The notes beneath the pieces were generated by a model. It saw only the letters and a list, made by a program, of their open reading frames with translations. It was not told the origin of the DNA and ran no database searches. Shown piece by piece: positions 10,898 through 22,015 of a stretch of 64,000 nucleotides of DNA. Numbering within the stretch: position 1 is the stretch's first letter; each line of letters opens with the position of its first letter. Source of the DNA: Atrina japonica (Eukaryota; Mollusca; Bivalvia; Pterioida; Pinnidae). The DNA lies in assembly GCA_030159075.1 (NCBI GenBank), contig BROG01000300.1, positions 124,001 through 188,000 of the forward strand, written 5' to 3'. The position numbers and the translations under genes were made by a program.

Positions 10898-11146
10898 TGA
10901 GTTGCCTTTTCGTTGGCGGTTGTTGAGACGTCTGTACCAATTGTGACGAGGATACACTCCTCACGTGTTTCATTGGACTTGACTGTGGACTCACGGCGGT
11001 CGTGACCGGTCGACATGGGATGCTTACTCCTCCATGGCACCTGATCCCACCTCTTGGTTTCCAGAGGTCCGTGTTTGTCCATTTTTACTGGATTTGTATC
11101 TATGTCCTGGACATTCTATTGATTTATACTTTGGTATCTGAAATTT
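10898..11146 (+). mobile_element. PLE copy 5 (+): last codons and complete 3'UTR
   Basis: The segment starts within the final codons (matching 'gagttgccttttcgttggcg' and the TGA of 'gttgttgag') and runs through the whole UTR: 'gacgtctgtaccaattgtga', 'accggtcgacatgggatgct', 'ccagaggtccgtgtttgtcc' and the terminus 'tatactttggtatctg'. It serves as the reference tail for this window. The overlapping small ORFs on both strands are shadows of it. Confidence 0.85.
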
Positions 11147-11930
11147 TTTACATTTGTCACGGAGGGCCCATCCATGAGGCTGTTAAATGTACAAATGACA
11201 TACACAGATCATCAGGATCACCTGATACATCTTAACACCGTGTTCGTGATGACATTGTCTTACTACATTCAAGCGATTTTAGGAAATGACATGTATCTTT
11301 TATTTTGTTATTTGCTATGTCCATCAGTTTCCTGCGATATTCTAACAATGTAGTCAGGGACGTACCGGATCACGATTGAATGTATACCAGTACGGTCGAA
11401 ATTATCTAGCGGTGAGTGCCAAAACATTTTTATAATACGAACACAGTTTAGTTTATCATTCTTTTCATATTGTTATGACTTAACATGTAGAATACCAAAT
11501 GAGCCAACTTCTTTAGATCTAAGCGTTTGTTGTATGGGAAGCAAACACTCATGACATTTTATCAAATTTTTAATCATAACTCTGTACACCTCTTCATTAC
11601 TGCTTTTGGAGACATTCCGCAGGAATATTATATAGAGATTTCATACTTCAGACTGGAGTTCACAAGAGCTCCTTATATATCAGTTAAACCAGAAATACTG
11701 CCAAATGATGTATACATAAAGTTCGTTTTGTAACACATAGATTCTTGGCCATTTGTCTTTGACACCTCTATAATTAATTACTGTCACGTAAACTACCGTA
11801 ACCAATCTCGTAATACGTGTATAGTAAGTAAATAAAACTCGCTTAATACTGTAATCACGGGGTAAGTCTTCTTGTGATGTATTAAAACTTTTCAGAGTAT
11901 TGGTCTTAAAATTATGTTATATAAATATCA
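11147..11930. other. Unassigned spacer
   Basis: No gene or repeat recognised. The 68-codon frame at 11527-11733 has no family I know. Confidence 0.45.
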
Positions 11931-11931
11931 C

Positions 11932-12250
11932 AAATACCAAACTATAAATTCTTCAGGATGTCCAGTTGACCGGTTACACGTACTCCTTGTCGCAGTTGGT
12001 ACATTGACTTAACAACCGCATTCGAACAGGTAACTAAACATTTCACTTAATGAATAAGCGTAATCGCAAACAAGGTCATTATACCGACCGTAAAACTTGC
12101 GGAGTGTTGACATCAAACGATTCCTGATATTCCTGTGACACTTACTCTTCAGTAAGTAGTTCATCTCTGTATATGAAATGTTCATATGTTGAACACAGCA
12201 TGCGCAACTGCATATCGGATCATTTGTGAAATACAAATACCATTTGCTTC
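11932..12250 (-). mobile_element. PLE copy 6 (-): RT C-terminal end with deleted UTR
   Basis: The minus-strand frame (12257-12009) keeps KFYGRYNDLVCDY and SLSEM, then diverges at the C-terminus. Most of the UTR is deleted; the terminal 'taccaaactataaattcttc' remains at 11937. The 5' truncation point abuts a Z-type tail lying in the opposite orientation. Confidence 0.8.
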
Positions 12251-12400
12251 CGGACACCTGGTCCTATTCGTTTGGGATTCGCATCCGTTCGTAATGCTAA
12301 GACCATTTGTATATCGGATTTGTCGTGTTCTAATGTGCTTTGAGTTTCAATATACATTGGTAATTCTTCCTTTTTACCTTAATTAGTCCAAAAAGTCACT
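12250..12400 (+). mobile_element. PLE 3'UTR subtype Z, copy 1 (+)
   Basis: Shared landmarks are 'ccggacacctggtcc', 'cgtttgggattcgca', 'gaccatttgtatatc' and 'tttgtcgtgttctaatg'. Related copies are at about 39770-40060 (+), 50850-51095 (-) and 54150-54247 (-). In the longer copies a 'gacgggtgtg.catgc' stretch precedes it, parallel to 'gtgaccggtcgacaggg' in the main PLE tails, so I infer a second 3'UTR type of the same clan. Confidence 0.6.
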
Positions 12401-12499
12401 GGTATCTAAAGGAATCTGACAGTTTGGTCTGTCATTAACTTCACGTCATGATCTAGATTTTTAACTGGCTGGCTGCCAGTTGGATGTCTTTAGCTATTG

Positions 12500-12800
12500 G
12501 ATTTTGAATAATATAAAACTTTTGTGACTGTGATTGCGTGACCTCAACAGGAAATCCAGCAGAGACATTCCAGGTTTCGTAATATAATTTACATTGTCGA
12601 CATTCAATGACATCTTGTTTCAGTTCATCTGCAAGGAATTATGTTTAGATAAATGATCTTTCTGATAAAAAGGACACGAATCATTACCTTCCTTTATAAG
12701 CTGCTTCTAAAGTTGGTACCTGTCACTGCATGATATCAATATTCCATTTCATAAGATAAGCTGCTTAAACGGAATTGATGCAGCTGAGATATCACAAACT
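12500..12800 (+). repeat. Dispersed repeat family X, copy 2 (+)
   Basis: It shares 'gtgacctcaac', 'ggtttcgtaatat', 'gacatcttgtttcagttcat' and 'cactgcatgatat' with the other X copies. It sits between a Z tail and a Y copy. Confidence 0.6.
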
Positions 12801-12834
12801 GTGACGGAACGGGATAATTCTATCCGCAAATGTC

Positions 12835-13090
12835 TAAATTTTATAATGTTAAACATAGTGTTATAGTTCTAGTGTTGCTAAAAACGGGGGCCAAACGAAT
12901 GCTCAAGACGATCGCCTCTGTCAATAAGAATTCTACAGTTGAACTTGAATTAAACTCAAATTAAAAAAAATATATGTAGAGTTCCAAAACAAAAAAGTGG
13001 TATCATACAAGGCCAAAAAAATACCTAAACGTATTCCTAAATTCCGAGAGTAAGCACTGTCAAAAGATTACTATCTTAGCTTTTGAGGAA
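12835..13090 (-). repeat. Dispersed repeat family Y, copy 2 (-)
   Basis: On the minus strand it carries 'gctaagatagta', 'gacagtgcttactct', 'ggccttgtatgataccactt', 'gacagaggcgatcgtcttga' and then degenerates. It has a longer A/T-rich middle than the other copies. Confidence 0.7.
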
Positions 13091-14163
13091 GATAGAATTC
13101 AAACGGTTTATCTATTCTATCTATTACTTAAGTATAAAAAAAAATCACCTGGTACCGACGTATATTATTTTACAAGTAAAATGATTTTATTATAAAGTGC
13201 TTTGTTAATGTCATGTTTGACGTTTACGCTTATCTCCCCTTATCTAAAATTTCGAGTTTTACCAATTTGTGAACCGTCAGTAGCAAACACTTACCTTTAC
13301 CCATAGCGCTGAACATTTAAGAAATACCGTGACGATAGGAACTGATATAGTATATTGGTAAAACATTTTGACGTGTTTTGAAGTTATAGTTTTAATAACA
13401 TAATTTTCTTTAAACACTTGTTACTGATTGTATTATGTCAGCAGAAATCCAATTTGTATCTTTTTGTATCAGGTCCCCGTGCCTAATTATTTAAAAAAAA
13501 TTAACGGAAATGACAGATGAGCTGTTGCTGTGTTGATCACTACTAGAAATAATGATATCATGTGTAGTGAAAATTTTTAATTCTAGTCGAAATCGATTAT
13601 GTTACACGCATTCTTATTGGCTATTTGTGAAAATTACAAATTACAGTAAAATACATGATTGACGTCTTGTAATTTCAAAAACCGCATTACAGTAAACAAA
13701 ATCATTTTATTTTATCACTCACAACAATGGCGTCGTATTATGACAGTTCAACTTTAGGAACCTTTGAAATTTACTCATATGAAGTGTTTGACTTCAAACT
13801 AACTGTCATAAAGGACGAAATAAGCGACCACGGCTTTCTTCATGTGGTTTGGCCGATTTATATCATTTTCAATCGGTTCGCAGACAGCATTAGCAATAGC
13901 AACAAAATATCCTACGAATAAATATGGTGTTGTCCTTTTGTAGTTATTGTACATTATCTATGAATTTTATCTAGATTTGATGTAATCATTTAGAAGACAT
14001 GTTATTGTTTGTTTAGAAAACATATCCAAACGTCATAACATAAAATATACCTTGTATAATGGTGTAGACAACTTGGTCTATAACTCCGCCCCCCAAAAGC
14101 ACGGTGAAATATTTAGGTTGTTAATAATAGGTCATTGGGACTCTGAAGAATTTACAGAAATAT
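13091..14163. other. Unassigned region
   Basis: The frame at 13727-13921 (64 codons) has no recognisable domain and no splice context that I can defend. No repeat recognised. Confidence 0.4.
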
Positions 14164-14201
14164 AAAAAAATTCGGATACCAAAGTATAAATCAATAGAAA
14201 G
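14164..14201 (-). mobile_element. PLE 3'-terminal fragment (-), about 35 bp
   Basis: 'ggataccaaagtataaatca' followed by 'atagaa' equals the extreme 3' terminus of the PLE tails. The rest of the element is absent. Confidence 0.6.
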
Positions 14202-14280
14202 TGATTTGTGTATTTACTTTAGTGACAGAAACTATTTATTTTGTGAGATTTCGTAAAATAATTACAGTTTTCTAAATCGA

Positions 14281-14523
14281 GCCAGCCTGGCTCAGGCGGT
14301 AGCGTGCTAGACTCCAGTGAGTTCGAGTCCAGTCGGCAACAGGTTCCTTTCCTGTTCCTTGGTCGCACTAGGTGTCGGCACGTTAAAGAACTCTCACCAT
14401 TCAATGGTCGTAAGTGCCGAGCATAAGCCAAAATTTGAAGCCATACACCGGCATTTAGTGACGTATCCATATATGTGAAAGATTCTTGAATGGGACGTTA
14501 CACAACAATAAACAAACAAACAA
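14281..14523 (+). mobile_element. tRNA-derived SINE family A, copy 1 (+)
   Basis: The head shows an A-box-like 'tggctcaggcggtag' and a B-box-like 'gagttcgagtcc'. The body contains 'ggtgtcggcacgttaaagaa', 'gtaagtgccgagcata' and 'gggacgttacacaacaataa', ending in (caaa)n. A 15-base target-site duplication with one mismatch flanks it: acagttttctaaatc at 14264-14278 and acagtttactaaatc at 14524-14538. This SINE type, as I recall, is widespread in molluscs. Confidence 0.9.
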
Positions 14524-14538
14524 ACAGTTTACTAAATC

Positions 14539-15105
14539 AATCAAAATGTACAAAACTGTGCTATAGTAGCACCTTCCATAAATGCCGAGTCACGTGGTTA
14601 AGTAGTGAATACACATGGCCGTAACCTATACCTAGTAGGGATATAATGCTACTTTTGGATCACGAGTGTGGGGGCAGCCTTTCCCCATAAACTGCCGGCT
14701 GCTACAGGTCCTAATCATAAACAAAAATCCCGATTTCACCGAGTTCGAAAACCCATTCCGTCCACTTCAGATCTAAATATCTACATAGACCTGACTAGAT
14801 CTACCCGCCGAAAGCCGACTGGCTAAAAAGCATACCGTCGTAGAAATAGCTTGCCCACGTACGAGCGAAAATTCCGGATGATCGGTGTCTGGATATCTGG
14901 CCTTAGACTTTGTATATTAATATATTGCGGCAATAAAGTTAAGTGAACATATAAAGAAATACTCCTCATATGTTGGCCAGTTTATATATGTGTAACAAAG
15001 CAGCATATTTCTGTCCAGGATACTTGGGACTTAGCAAAGGTCAATAAACAGCTTTCCGATAGGATTTTCGTTGTTGTTGGTAACACCTTTCAAATACAAA
15101 AATAG
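14539..15105. other. Unassigned spacer
   Basis: No gene or repeat recognised. Confidence 0.45.
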
Positions 15106-15190
15106 ATACCGTAATATAAATTTTCAGGATATCCAGGAGACAAGTAAACAGATATGGTGTACACCGGACAAAAGACCAATTTACATCTGG
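15106..15190 (-). mobile_element. PLE 3'-terminal fragment (-)
   Basis: Diverged match to the tail: 'ataccgtaatataaattttc', 'aggatatccagga' and 'caccggacaaaagacc'. Confidence 0.55.
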
Positions 15191-16019
15191 AAAAACTTTT
15201 TCTTTACGTTAGCCTCTTGCCATCTTGCTTCGGTTAAGAGTCATTCTATAAGTACAACGTTCTTGTAAAAGCAAAATAAAGAGCATCATTTGTTTCTGTC
15301 TCCTCATCCTTAGTTATTAATGTTACCATTCAAATCATCAAAAAATACCAGAACACAATTAATCGAAACATGAATTTGTAGTTCTTTTTTTATGTACATC
15401 AAGATGTATATAGATATTTCTGGTCACAGCTGATGGATCTAGATTCACAAGGATATGCTTTGAATGTTTTTATTTTCATCTGCTGAAACTCACATACGTT
15501 CTGAAATGACAGGTGAGACCAAACATAATACTTATAAGAAGGCAGGACAGAGTGCGTTCTAAGGTATTCTTTTTCTTTTCCTTAAATAATAAACCACATG
15601 AAATGTTTGTATTGCGAGAAAAAATCTGTTCCGTGTATATCGTTTTCAAGCGCTATAACTAATAGATTGGTGTATCGCTTAAATTTTATAGAAACACGAA
15701 AAGGATATCGCTCTTTTTAAAGAATTCAAGACGTGTAGTGTCCGTCTATTATATTGAAGTAAATATTGTAATAATCTTATCTCAATGTCATATTGTACGT
15801 GTATATTAGAACTTAGGATTAAACGGGTAATCTAAATATGCCGGCATGTTTCGTTTCAATAAAAAATGGCTTCAAATTTTGACGAAAATAACAATTATAT
15901 CTTTGATATGAGAGAATTTGCTCTAAACACAAATTGTGTTAATACCATTGTGAACGAAAATGATTTTTTATTTTCAAAACTTCTTTAAAGTGTTTGCATA
16001 GATGCGAAAATTCAGTTAA
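15191..16019. other. Unassigned spacer
   Basis: No gene or repeat recognised. Confidence 0.45.
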
Positions 16020-16215
16020 TATTATAAACATAATACCAAAGTTATAATGCTCAAGACGATATCGTTTCTGTCAATTAGACTTCATCAGTTGAGCTCCAAT
16101 TTGAAAAGTATGTGCATTTTCTAAAGATAAAGTGGTATCATACAAGGCCAAACAATATCTGTAAAAGTATAGCCGAAATCCGTCTAAGAGTAACCTGAAA
16201 TACTGCTGATAAATG
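16020..16215 (-). repeat. Dispersed repeat family Y, copy 3 (-), near complete
   Basis: On the minus strand it reads in order 'ggttactcttagacggattt', 'ggccttgtatgataccactt', 'ttggagctcaactgatgaag', 'gacagaaacgatatcgtctt', 'gagcattataactttggtat' and 'tatgtttataatatt'. It gives the best view of the family's right end. Confidence 0.8.
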
Positions 16216-17287
16216 GAATGAATATATATTTTCATTATCGTCAGTCAAACGAATATATTATTTCAAACATGTAAATGAGAAACAAAGAAAACGATAATAA
16301 CATTGAGAAAAACACATTAAAAATTTTACAAATGGGTAAAATACTGAAAACATATGATGTTTTCTTACTTAAACTCGACAATATTGTGATGATATATGGT
16401 CCCGTTTCAGTATTCACAACTTGATCCGACGTGAATGATTCGAGTACGAGGCCAAGGTAAATTATTTTACAAATTGCGTTCTTATTTCAAAGTGCGGTAT
16501 TACAAATTGTTTAGAAAGATTGATATAAATTGTAATAGATTTAATTGAAAATTGTCTTCAAATTCACTTTTGTATGTGTGATATCATATAAACTCGTGTT
16601 TGAATGACGCTTTGTTTGATTTAATAGATAAATCGTAATGTTATCAGAATAGTTGCGTCCAACAAATTATGTTATTACATGTATATTCTTATTCGACCCT
16701 CTCAGTTGAACATAAATAATTTATAAAATAAAACAAAAACAATTATAGGATCTGAAGCGCTGTGAATAGTGCATGGTATAATCATTATGGTATAAAACTT
16801 ATAAAAATAATTGGAAAATCTTAACATCGTTCAAAAAGGTCTCAAAGTATCAAAATACAAGACTTTTGACATAATTTGTTGCACAAAATGAACAAAATAT
16901 TTACTAAACACTCGTGCAATTAGCATGTATACCTGTAAAACAGAATTACTACATATTTATAAACCTGCCCTATAGGACTAAATGTAAACTGTAAACAGGT
17001 GTTTGTGTAAAGTTGATGCGTAGTTTCATAAAAAATTAGTTGTGAAAATACTTCTGATTGTCTAGTTTAGTAAATCCAATTTTCCCTGTGCAACCAGGTA
17101 TCTTTGTTGGATGAAACTCAATGCTTTCATGTTGATCGATATATCGCCAAGTTCCACAAATATTTACTGTACAACATATATTCCATAGAGAGTGTATCCC
17201 GGATATATTGAAACCATAGGGAAATGAACTTTTCTTTAAAGCAGACACGGTTTTCAAAATAATCCGGTTATACTGTTTATATATAAT
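16216..17287. other. Unassigned region
   Basis: AT-rich with no gene or repeat recognised. The 105-codon minus-strand frame at 17036-17353 runs into the G-tract element and has no known domain. Confidence 0.45.
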
Positions 17288-17451
17288 ATAGGCGTCGGAA
17301 GCAAATTGAAAGTGGGGGGGGGGGGGCTTAACCAACTTAAAAAACCCACACACACCAGAAACGTCTGGGGGCTAAGCCCCAGTTTTCAACACCTATGTCT
17401 ATCTTTGCAAAAAAGTGGGGGGGGGGGGGGGGGGGGGCTAAGCCCCCCTAG

Positions 17452-17495
<44 letters not shown>

Positions 17496-17507
17496 TCCGA
17501 CGCCTAT
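17288..17507. mobile_element. Palindromic MITE-like element with long G and C runs
   Basis: Perfect terminal inverted repeats 'ataggcgtcggaa' (17288-17300) and 'ttccgacgcctat' (17495-17507) bound the element. Inside are a G run (from 17314), a 'gggggctaagcccc' hairpin, a second G run (from 17417), 'gctaagccccccta' and a C run of about 40 bases. The facing G and C runs could form a stem or four-stranded structures. The proline/glycine-rich ORF across it is meaningless. Confidence 0.75.
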
Positions 17508-18880
17508 GTATAATTTTGGCTGGGGATTCGAAATCATTTCAAATTAAGCGGAATTTCAAGATTACAATTTTCAATATAAGTAAGTTCCACTGTACCTGAA
17601 GATATTATCAGATATTAAGTTGTTAGAGCCCGTGAGGGGGTCTATGTCAGGTCATCCCTGGGCTTAAGCTTACATGAAACATGCATCACGATAGGCGTTG
17701 CCTTGACTATCTATGACATACAACGGAAATATAATAGTGCTTTCGACCTAGCTTCAAGCGACTGACGTGAAAGCGATCTTTTAAATACAAAATCCAGATA
17801 AAATTAATTTTTGACCGACAAACATAATGACCGACACCATGATAAGATTATTTTATTGTTAATAGCACACTTATCTGTAAGGTAATATCACTGTAGCACG
17901 TTTATCATTAAACAACAAAATTACAAATATGGAACAGACATTCTTTCAATTCTGATTAAGGTGATTTTATAGTCTAAAGCTTCCATTGAATCATGACAGC
18001 ACGTTCAACAGCTACAAATCAAATAAAAAGATCCCTGATAGGATTTACAAAGTAAATAACTTTTGTAGAAACAGTAGGTAATTGATGTAATTTAGCAAAG
18101 TGTTGTCCCTCTAATGTAGTTGTGCATTTGTTGTACGCAATCACACAAACGTAAAAATGTTGTCTTTACAACAAAGCTACTGAGATTGTGATGAAAATAG
18201 TAAATGTTATTAATCCTGCGGCTACCACCAGTCATTTTATTAGCATCTTACACGCTTACTTACAGATAAATAATGTTGTATATACCTAATTGTCACTTCA
18301 ATGGACTCGTAAGGTATTGCATTCAGACGACAATTTCAAACATTCAATTCAGATATTTCTGCCATGCGTGATATTAATCACAACTTTATCAAAAGCATTT
18401 AGTTTGTGTACAAAACCTTTTGTATATTAGAATGTGTCCACACTTGGAAATTAGTTTTTGATATTAAAAATGAAATTCTATGGTATTTAACAAACCTTAT
18501 GGTCAACATGTTTAATGTACGTTGCAAAGATTTGTAGAAAGGCTGCAATAGTTCAGCTAAGAATAACTGGAAGAGAGAACTCCATCGATTGCGTTCAACG
18601 TATATAAGGAAAAACCAATACAGCGCGTACATGCAGATGTGATTATCATCTGTGTGCTCGTCGATACTTAAAAGTTGTTCAAATTATGTGTTACTAATAT
18701 TTTTACGTTACAACTTGGTGATTGTTGAATAGTAAGCAAGCAATTCAAAAATATGACAATATTAATTATGTGATTTGCTGAACCAGTGACACATAAAATG
18801 ATCATGTTTAACTGTATGGAATTACTATGATTTAGTTTTCTATATTGAACATTGGTATTTATATTATTAACAGTTAAATT
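17508..18880. other. Region upstream of the GPCR exon
   Basis: No coding exon recognised. A pyrimidine-poor but usable acceptor-like 'ttattaacag' ends at 18870, ten bases before the ATG, so an upstream 5'UTR exon is possible. No convincing TATA box or CpG island is seen. Confidence 0.4.
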
Positions 18881-19492
18881 ATGGCCAGTGAGCAAAATAC
18901 TTACATGGATGATATAACACATACTTTCAATCTGAGCAGTTACTATGATAAAAGACAACAATCGGTTTCTGATTTACAAGCTCTGGTGAATAGCACATTG
19001 CCATGTGAAGTGGTGTCGGAACGAAATGGCACTGGATTAAATAATTCGGACACAGGTGAACTTCCATCTGAAATAGTTTTCAACGATGAAAACCTATTGG
19101 CAGTCATTTCATATGTATGTATATTTGTTGTAGCCGCTTGTGGTAATTTAACGGTGTTTATTACTTTATTTAGAAACCGCCACATCAAGTCAAGAGTGAA
19201 CCAATTTATACTTCATCTATCTGTTGCCGATCTTATTGTAACTTTTGTTATGGTACCACTGGAGATTATCTGGAATATAACTGTTGCATGGAAGGCTGGT
19301 GATACAGCCTGTAGAATTCTGATGTTTTTCCGAATCCTCGGACTCTACCTATCATCTTTTATTTTGGTAACAATCAGCTTAGATCGTTACTTTGCCATTG
19401 TACATCCTCTGAGTTTGAACGATGCCGACAAACGCGGAAAAATCATGTTGATACTAGCGTGGAGCTTTAGTTTTGTGGCTAGCGTTCCGCAG
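18881..19492 (+). CDS. GnRH/AKH/corazonin-receptor-like class A GPCR, first coding exon (partial gene)
   Basis: The exon encodes 204 residues of a plasma-membrane neuropeptide receptor expected to couple a GnRH-, AKH- or corazonin-like peptide to G proteins. The extracellular N-terminus (1-70) has N-glycosylation sequons at N17, N37, N49 and N54. TM1 spans about 72-96 with the conserved GN (88-89). TM2 holds LSVADL with D117. WKAGD (137-141) precedes C144, the usual disulfide cysteine. TM3 ends in DRY (168-170), and TM4 carries W194 and P203. The ATG has A at -3 and G at +4, and an in-frame TAA lies two codons upstream, so this is the first Met. The exon closes in phase 0 after SVPQ at a GTAAGT donor. 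Reading on into the intron adds a spurious retroelement-derived tail. TM5-7 were not found in the window. The subgroup (GnRH versus AKH versus corazonin receptor) cannot be settled by eye. Confidence 0.9.
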
Positions 19493-19498
19493 GTAAGT
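19493..19498 (+). other. 5' splice donor GTAAGT of the GPCR gene
   Basis: CAG|GTAAGT is a consensus donor and follows codon 204 in phase 0. The conserved TM4 sequence stops here; beyond it the translation loses GPCR character. Confidence 0.85.
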
Positions 19499-19517
19499 TT
19501 GATAATTTTTATGGTCG

Positions 19518-19852
19518 TTAAATGTCAACATTCCGCAAATTTTACGGTCGGTACAATAGTCTTGTTTGCGATTACTGTTTCACTGAGTGAAATGTTGAGT
19601 TGCCTTTTCCTTGGCGGTTGTTGAGACGTCTGTACCAATCGTAACGAGCATTCGCTCCTCACATATTTCATTTGGATTTGACTGTGGTCTCACGGCGGTA
19701 GTGACCGGTCGACAGGGGATGCTTACTCCTCCATGGCACCTAATCCCACCTCTTGGTTTCCAGAGGTCCGTGTTTGTCTGTTTTCTACCTGATTTGTATT
19801 TATATCCTGAACATCCTAAAGATTTATACTTTGGTATTTGAGATTTTTTATA
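19518..19852 (+). mobile_element. PLE copy 9 (+) in the GPCR intron
   Basis: It starts about 25 bases after the splice donor with the coding tail around KFYGRYN ('ttccgcaaattttacggtcg'), reaches the TGA in 'gttgttgag' and continues through a full UTR to the terminus 'tatactttggtatttgag'. It is 5'-truncated and in the same sense as the receptor gene. Confidence 0.85.
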
Positions 19853-20061
19853 TCATAAAAGTGTAACGTATGGAACAGAATCTCTGATGTCATAATTTCA
19901 ATTAAGCACAGGAAGACAACTAATTAAATGGTATAAGTAGATTGTACCCCATTGTTAGATGTGAATTGTTAGATCTGATCATCATTTATAACAATTTGCT
20001 GTAAAGTCAAACAAGGAACCCTAGTACAATAGCAGTGAACAAATGGTGGAGATAATTATCG
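19853..20061. other. Unassigned intronic spacer
   Basis: No gene or repeat recognised. Confidence 0.4.
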
Positions 20062-20465
20062 GGGCCCGAAGTCACCAAATTTACTCAATACTCAAGCTCA
20101 ACTTTTATTTCATTATTTTGACTATAAAATTGTTTATAAAACTTTTGGATGTTAGTGATTAGGAAACATATTATTATTTTTAATAATTTACATATAAATT
20201 TTTGCGTCACACTTATGATTTTACTTTACAAAAACGAATAAATACCTTGAGTACGGTACTCAAGATTTGAGTACGTACTTAAACATTTTTTTAATATTTC
20301 TGAAGTTTTCTTCAAATGGGCAATACTTTTTATAATTACTTACAATTGTATGCCATCAGTTTACAAACATGTCCAATTACAGAATATAGTTTGCATGTTT
20401 TTACCTTAAAATCGCTAAAAGTTAGTTGAGCTTGAGTACTGAGTAAATTTGGTGACTTCGGGCCC
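20062..20465. mobile_element. 404-bp TIR element (MITE)
   Basis: The left end 'gggcccgaagtcaccaaatt' and the right end (its reverse complement, 'aatttggtgacttcgggccc') are perfect for at least 20 bases. With one or two mismatches they extend to about 42 bases ('tactca.tactcaagctcaac'). The middle is AT-rich and non-coding and carries a further palindrome ('cttgagtacggtactcaag', about 20248). No target-site duplication is evident. Confidence 0.85.
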
Positions 20466-20754
20466 TGGTTAGATAAATGTAACACATCAAACCACATCAA
20501 TGAGTAAAACCATTTTTTCTCAGATAAACATTGTTTTTCTCCAGTTTAATCTTGTTGTTCTCCAGTAAATGGGAGTTTCGAGAGAAACTAGATTTAGTTT
20601 GAGAAAAATTAGGTTTAACTTATAAATGTTTAACTCATTAACTGGGCAAGACCTAGGTTTAACCGCGTCAAATAACATGAATGCTCATTATTGTTAAACG
20701 CAGATTTACTCAGTTACTATACAGAACATCAGTCAACCAGACATCAGACAGAGG
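20466..20754. other. Unassigned spacer
   Basis: T/A-rich with repeated 'gtttaac' and 'tctccagt' words. No gene is seen. Confidence 0.4.
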
Positions 20755-20905
20755 ATCTGGCCGCCCCTAGTGGTTAGAACATCACACTTTGCGTTTCAAG
20801 TCCCACTGTAATCTAGTCTATTTTGTGAGACAGTTTGCCAGTTTACGTGCGGCAAGTCAATTGTTCTCTTTTTCAGCATTAAAATCTGGCTGCCAACATA
20901 AAACT
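20755..20905 (+). mobile_element. SINE family C, copy 1 (+)
   Basis: The tRNA-like head has 'tagtggttagaaca' (A box) and 'gtttcaagtccca' (B box). The body 'gtgagacagtttgccagttt', 'gttctct' and 'cattaaaatctggctgcc' matches the fragments at 10722-10830 (-) and 36560-36730 (+). Confidence 0.65.
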
Positions 20906-20929
20906 GAAAAATGGTGTGGCGTAAATTAC

Positions 20930-21115
20930 AATTAAAAAAAAAATCGCGTGAAACAACTATAGCCATTCAAAAATCGTGTGAAACAACTCTTGCCAATCAG
21001 AAACGTATTATTGTTGTTATTTTGTTGTTTATGCTATTGCTGATTGTGTTTTGTTGTTTATGTAGTAGGAGTATTATTGATGCTATTGTGTTGTTTATGT
21101 AATTGTTGTTGATGT
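20930..21115. repeat. Low-complexity TTG/TTTA-rich tract with a short duplication
   Basis: 'aaatcgcgtgaaacaact' and 'aaatcgtgtgaaacaact' form a two-copy repeat (20940-21000). It is followed by a ttgttg-rich stretch that creates a hydrophobic spurious ORF. Confidence 0.6.
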
Positions 21116-21710
21116 TTTATTGTAGAAACGTGGTATTTACAAGTTTTGAAGTAGTAAAAATTGCAAGAAGGAATAAAATAAAATAAAAACACGTGGTTTT
21201 AGTTATAAAAACATCAGTATTGCTTTGATATTTGTAAGTAAATTGGCTTACAGCATGTATTTGTCTTTTGTAAACAGACACAGAGATAGAAGAAACATAT
21301 TATATTTTAACAGTGGTGGATAAATGACCATCATTACTTATTTACACTCCAGACAGCAAATAACATTGGCAATAAAAGCAATGCCATAGTAATGCTAAGT
21401 GTAATTGATTTATTATCTAACTGCTATCGTAAAAATCAAATAATTTCTTTTACAGACTTTGGTGAAAAGCGTAATTGTTCTGTGGTCATTTCGAGTATAT
21501 ATAATCCCCAAATCAAAGTCTATACGTATATACAATCCAAATGAGTGCTGCCAGGCAAGAATAATAATTTGTTACCTAGTGTGTTTATACGTCATTTCTA
21601 GCTAGGGGTGTAATAAGAATTCATGTCCATTATTCAAACAAGACATACATAAAAAGTAGCTGTTGTAAATACCGTGTGGTGATCAATGTAATTTGTTCTG
21701 AAATTGAGAG
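21116..21710. other. Unassigned spacer
   Basis: No gene or repeat recognised. Confidence 0.4.
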
Positions 21711-21714
21711 CTCA

Positions 21715-22015
21715 CAGACCACTTGCAGGATTTCTTTGGTAGAGCGTTGAGTCACAAGTTGGAGGTCCTGGGTTCGATTCCCTGGACCTGGTCATACCAG
21801 AGACTTTAAAATGTCAGTGACTGTTCCTTCGCCAAGCGCTCGACATAAAAAGTGAAAGACACAGGTCTTTTGCGCGAGACTTAAAACCTAGGTCACGTGT
21901 CACGGAAGGTGTGCCACACAAAAGAACCCATACTGTATTGGTGCCAGTCCATAGCACACAATCCGAGATTCTTGATGGAATGTAATACAATAATCAAATC
22001 AACAAACAAGACAAA
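21715..22015 (+). mobile_element. tRNA-derived SINE family B (+)
   Basis: The head shows 'tttggtagagcgttg' (A box) and 'gggttcgattccctgg' (B box). The body includes 'tgttccttcgccaagcgctc' and 'attcttgatggaatgtaata', ending in a short caa/aaca-rich tail. It differs in body from families A and C. No clear target-site duplication is seen. Confidence 0.75.

Noticed and set aside
19493..19624. Continuation of the GPCR frame to the stop at 19622-19624 as genuine receptor sequence
   Set aside because: After the GTAAGT donor the translation switches to sequence shared with PLE tails, so it is intron.
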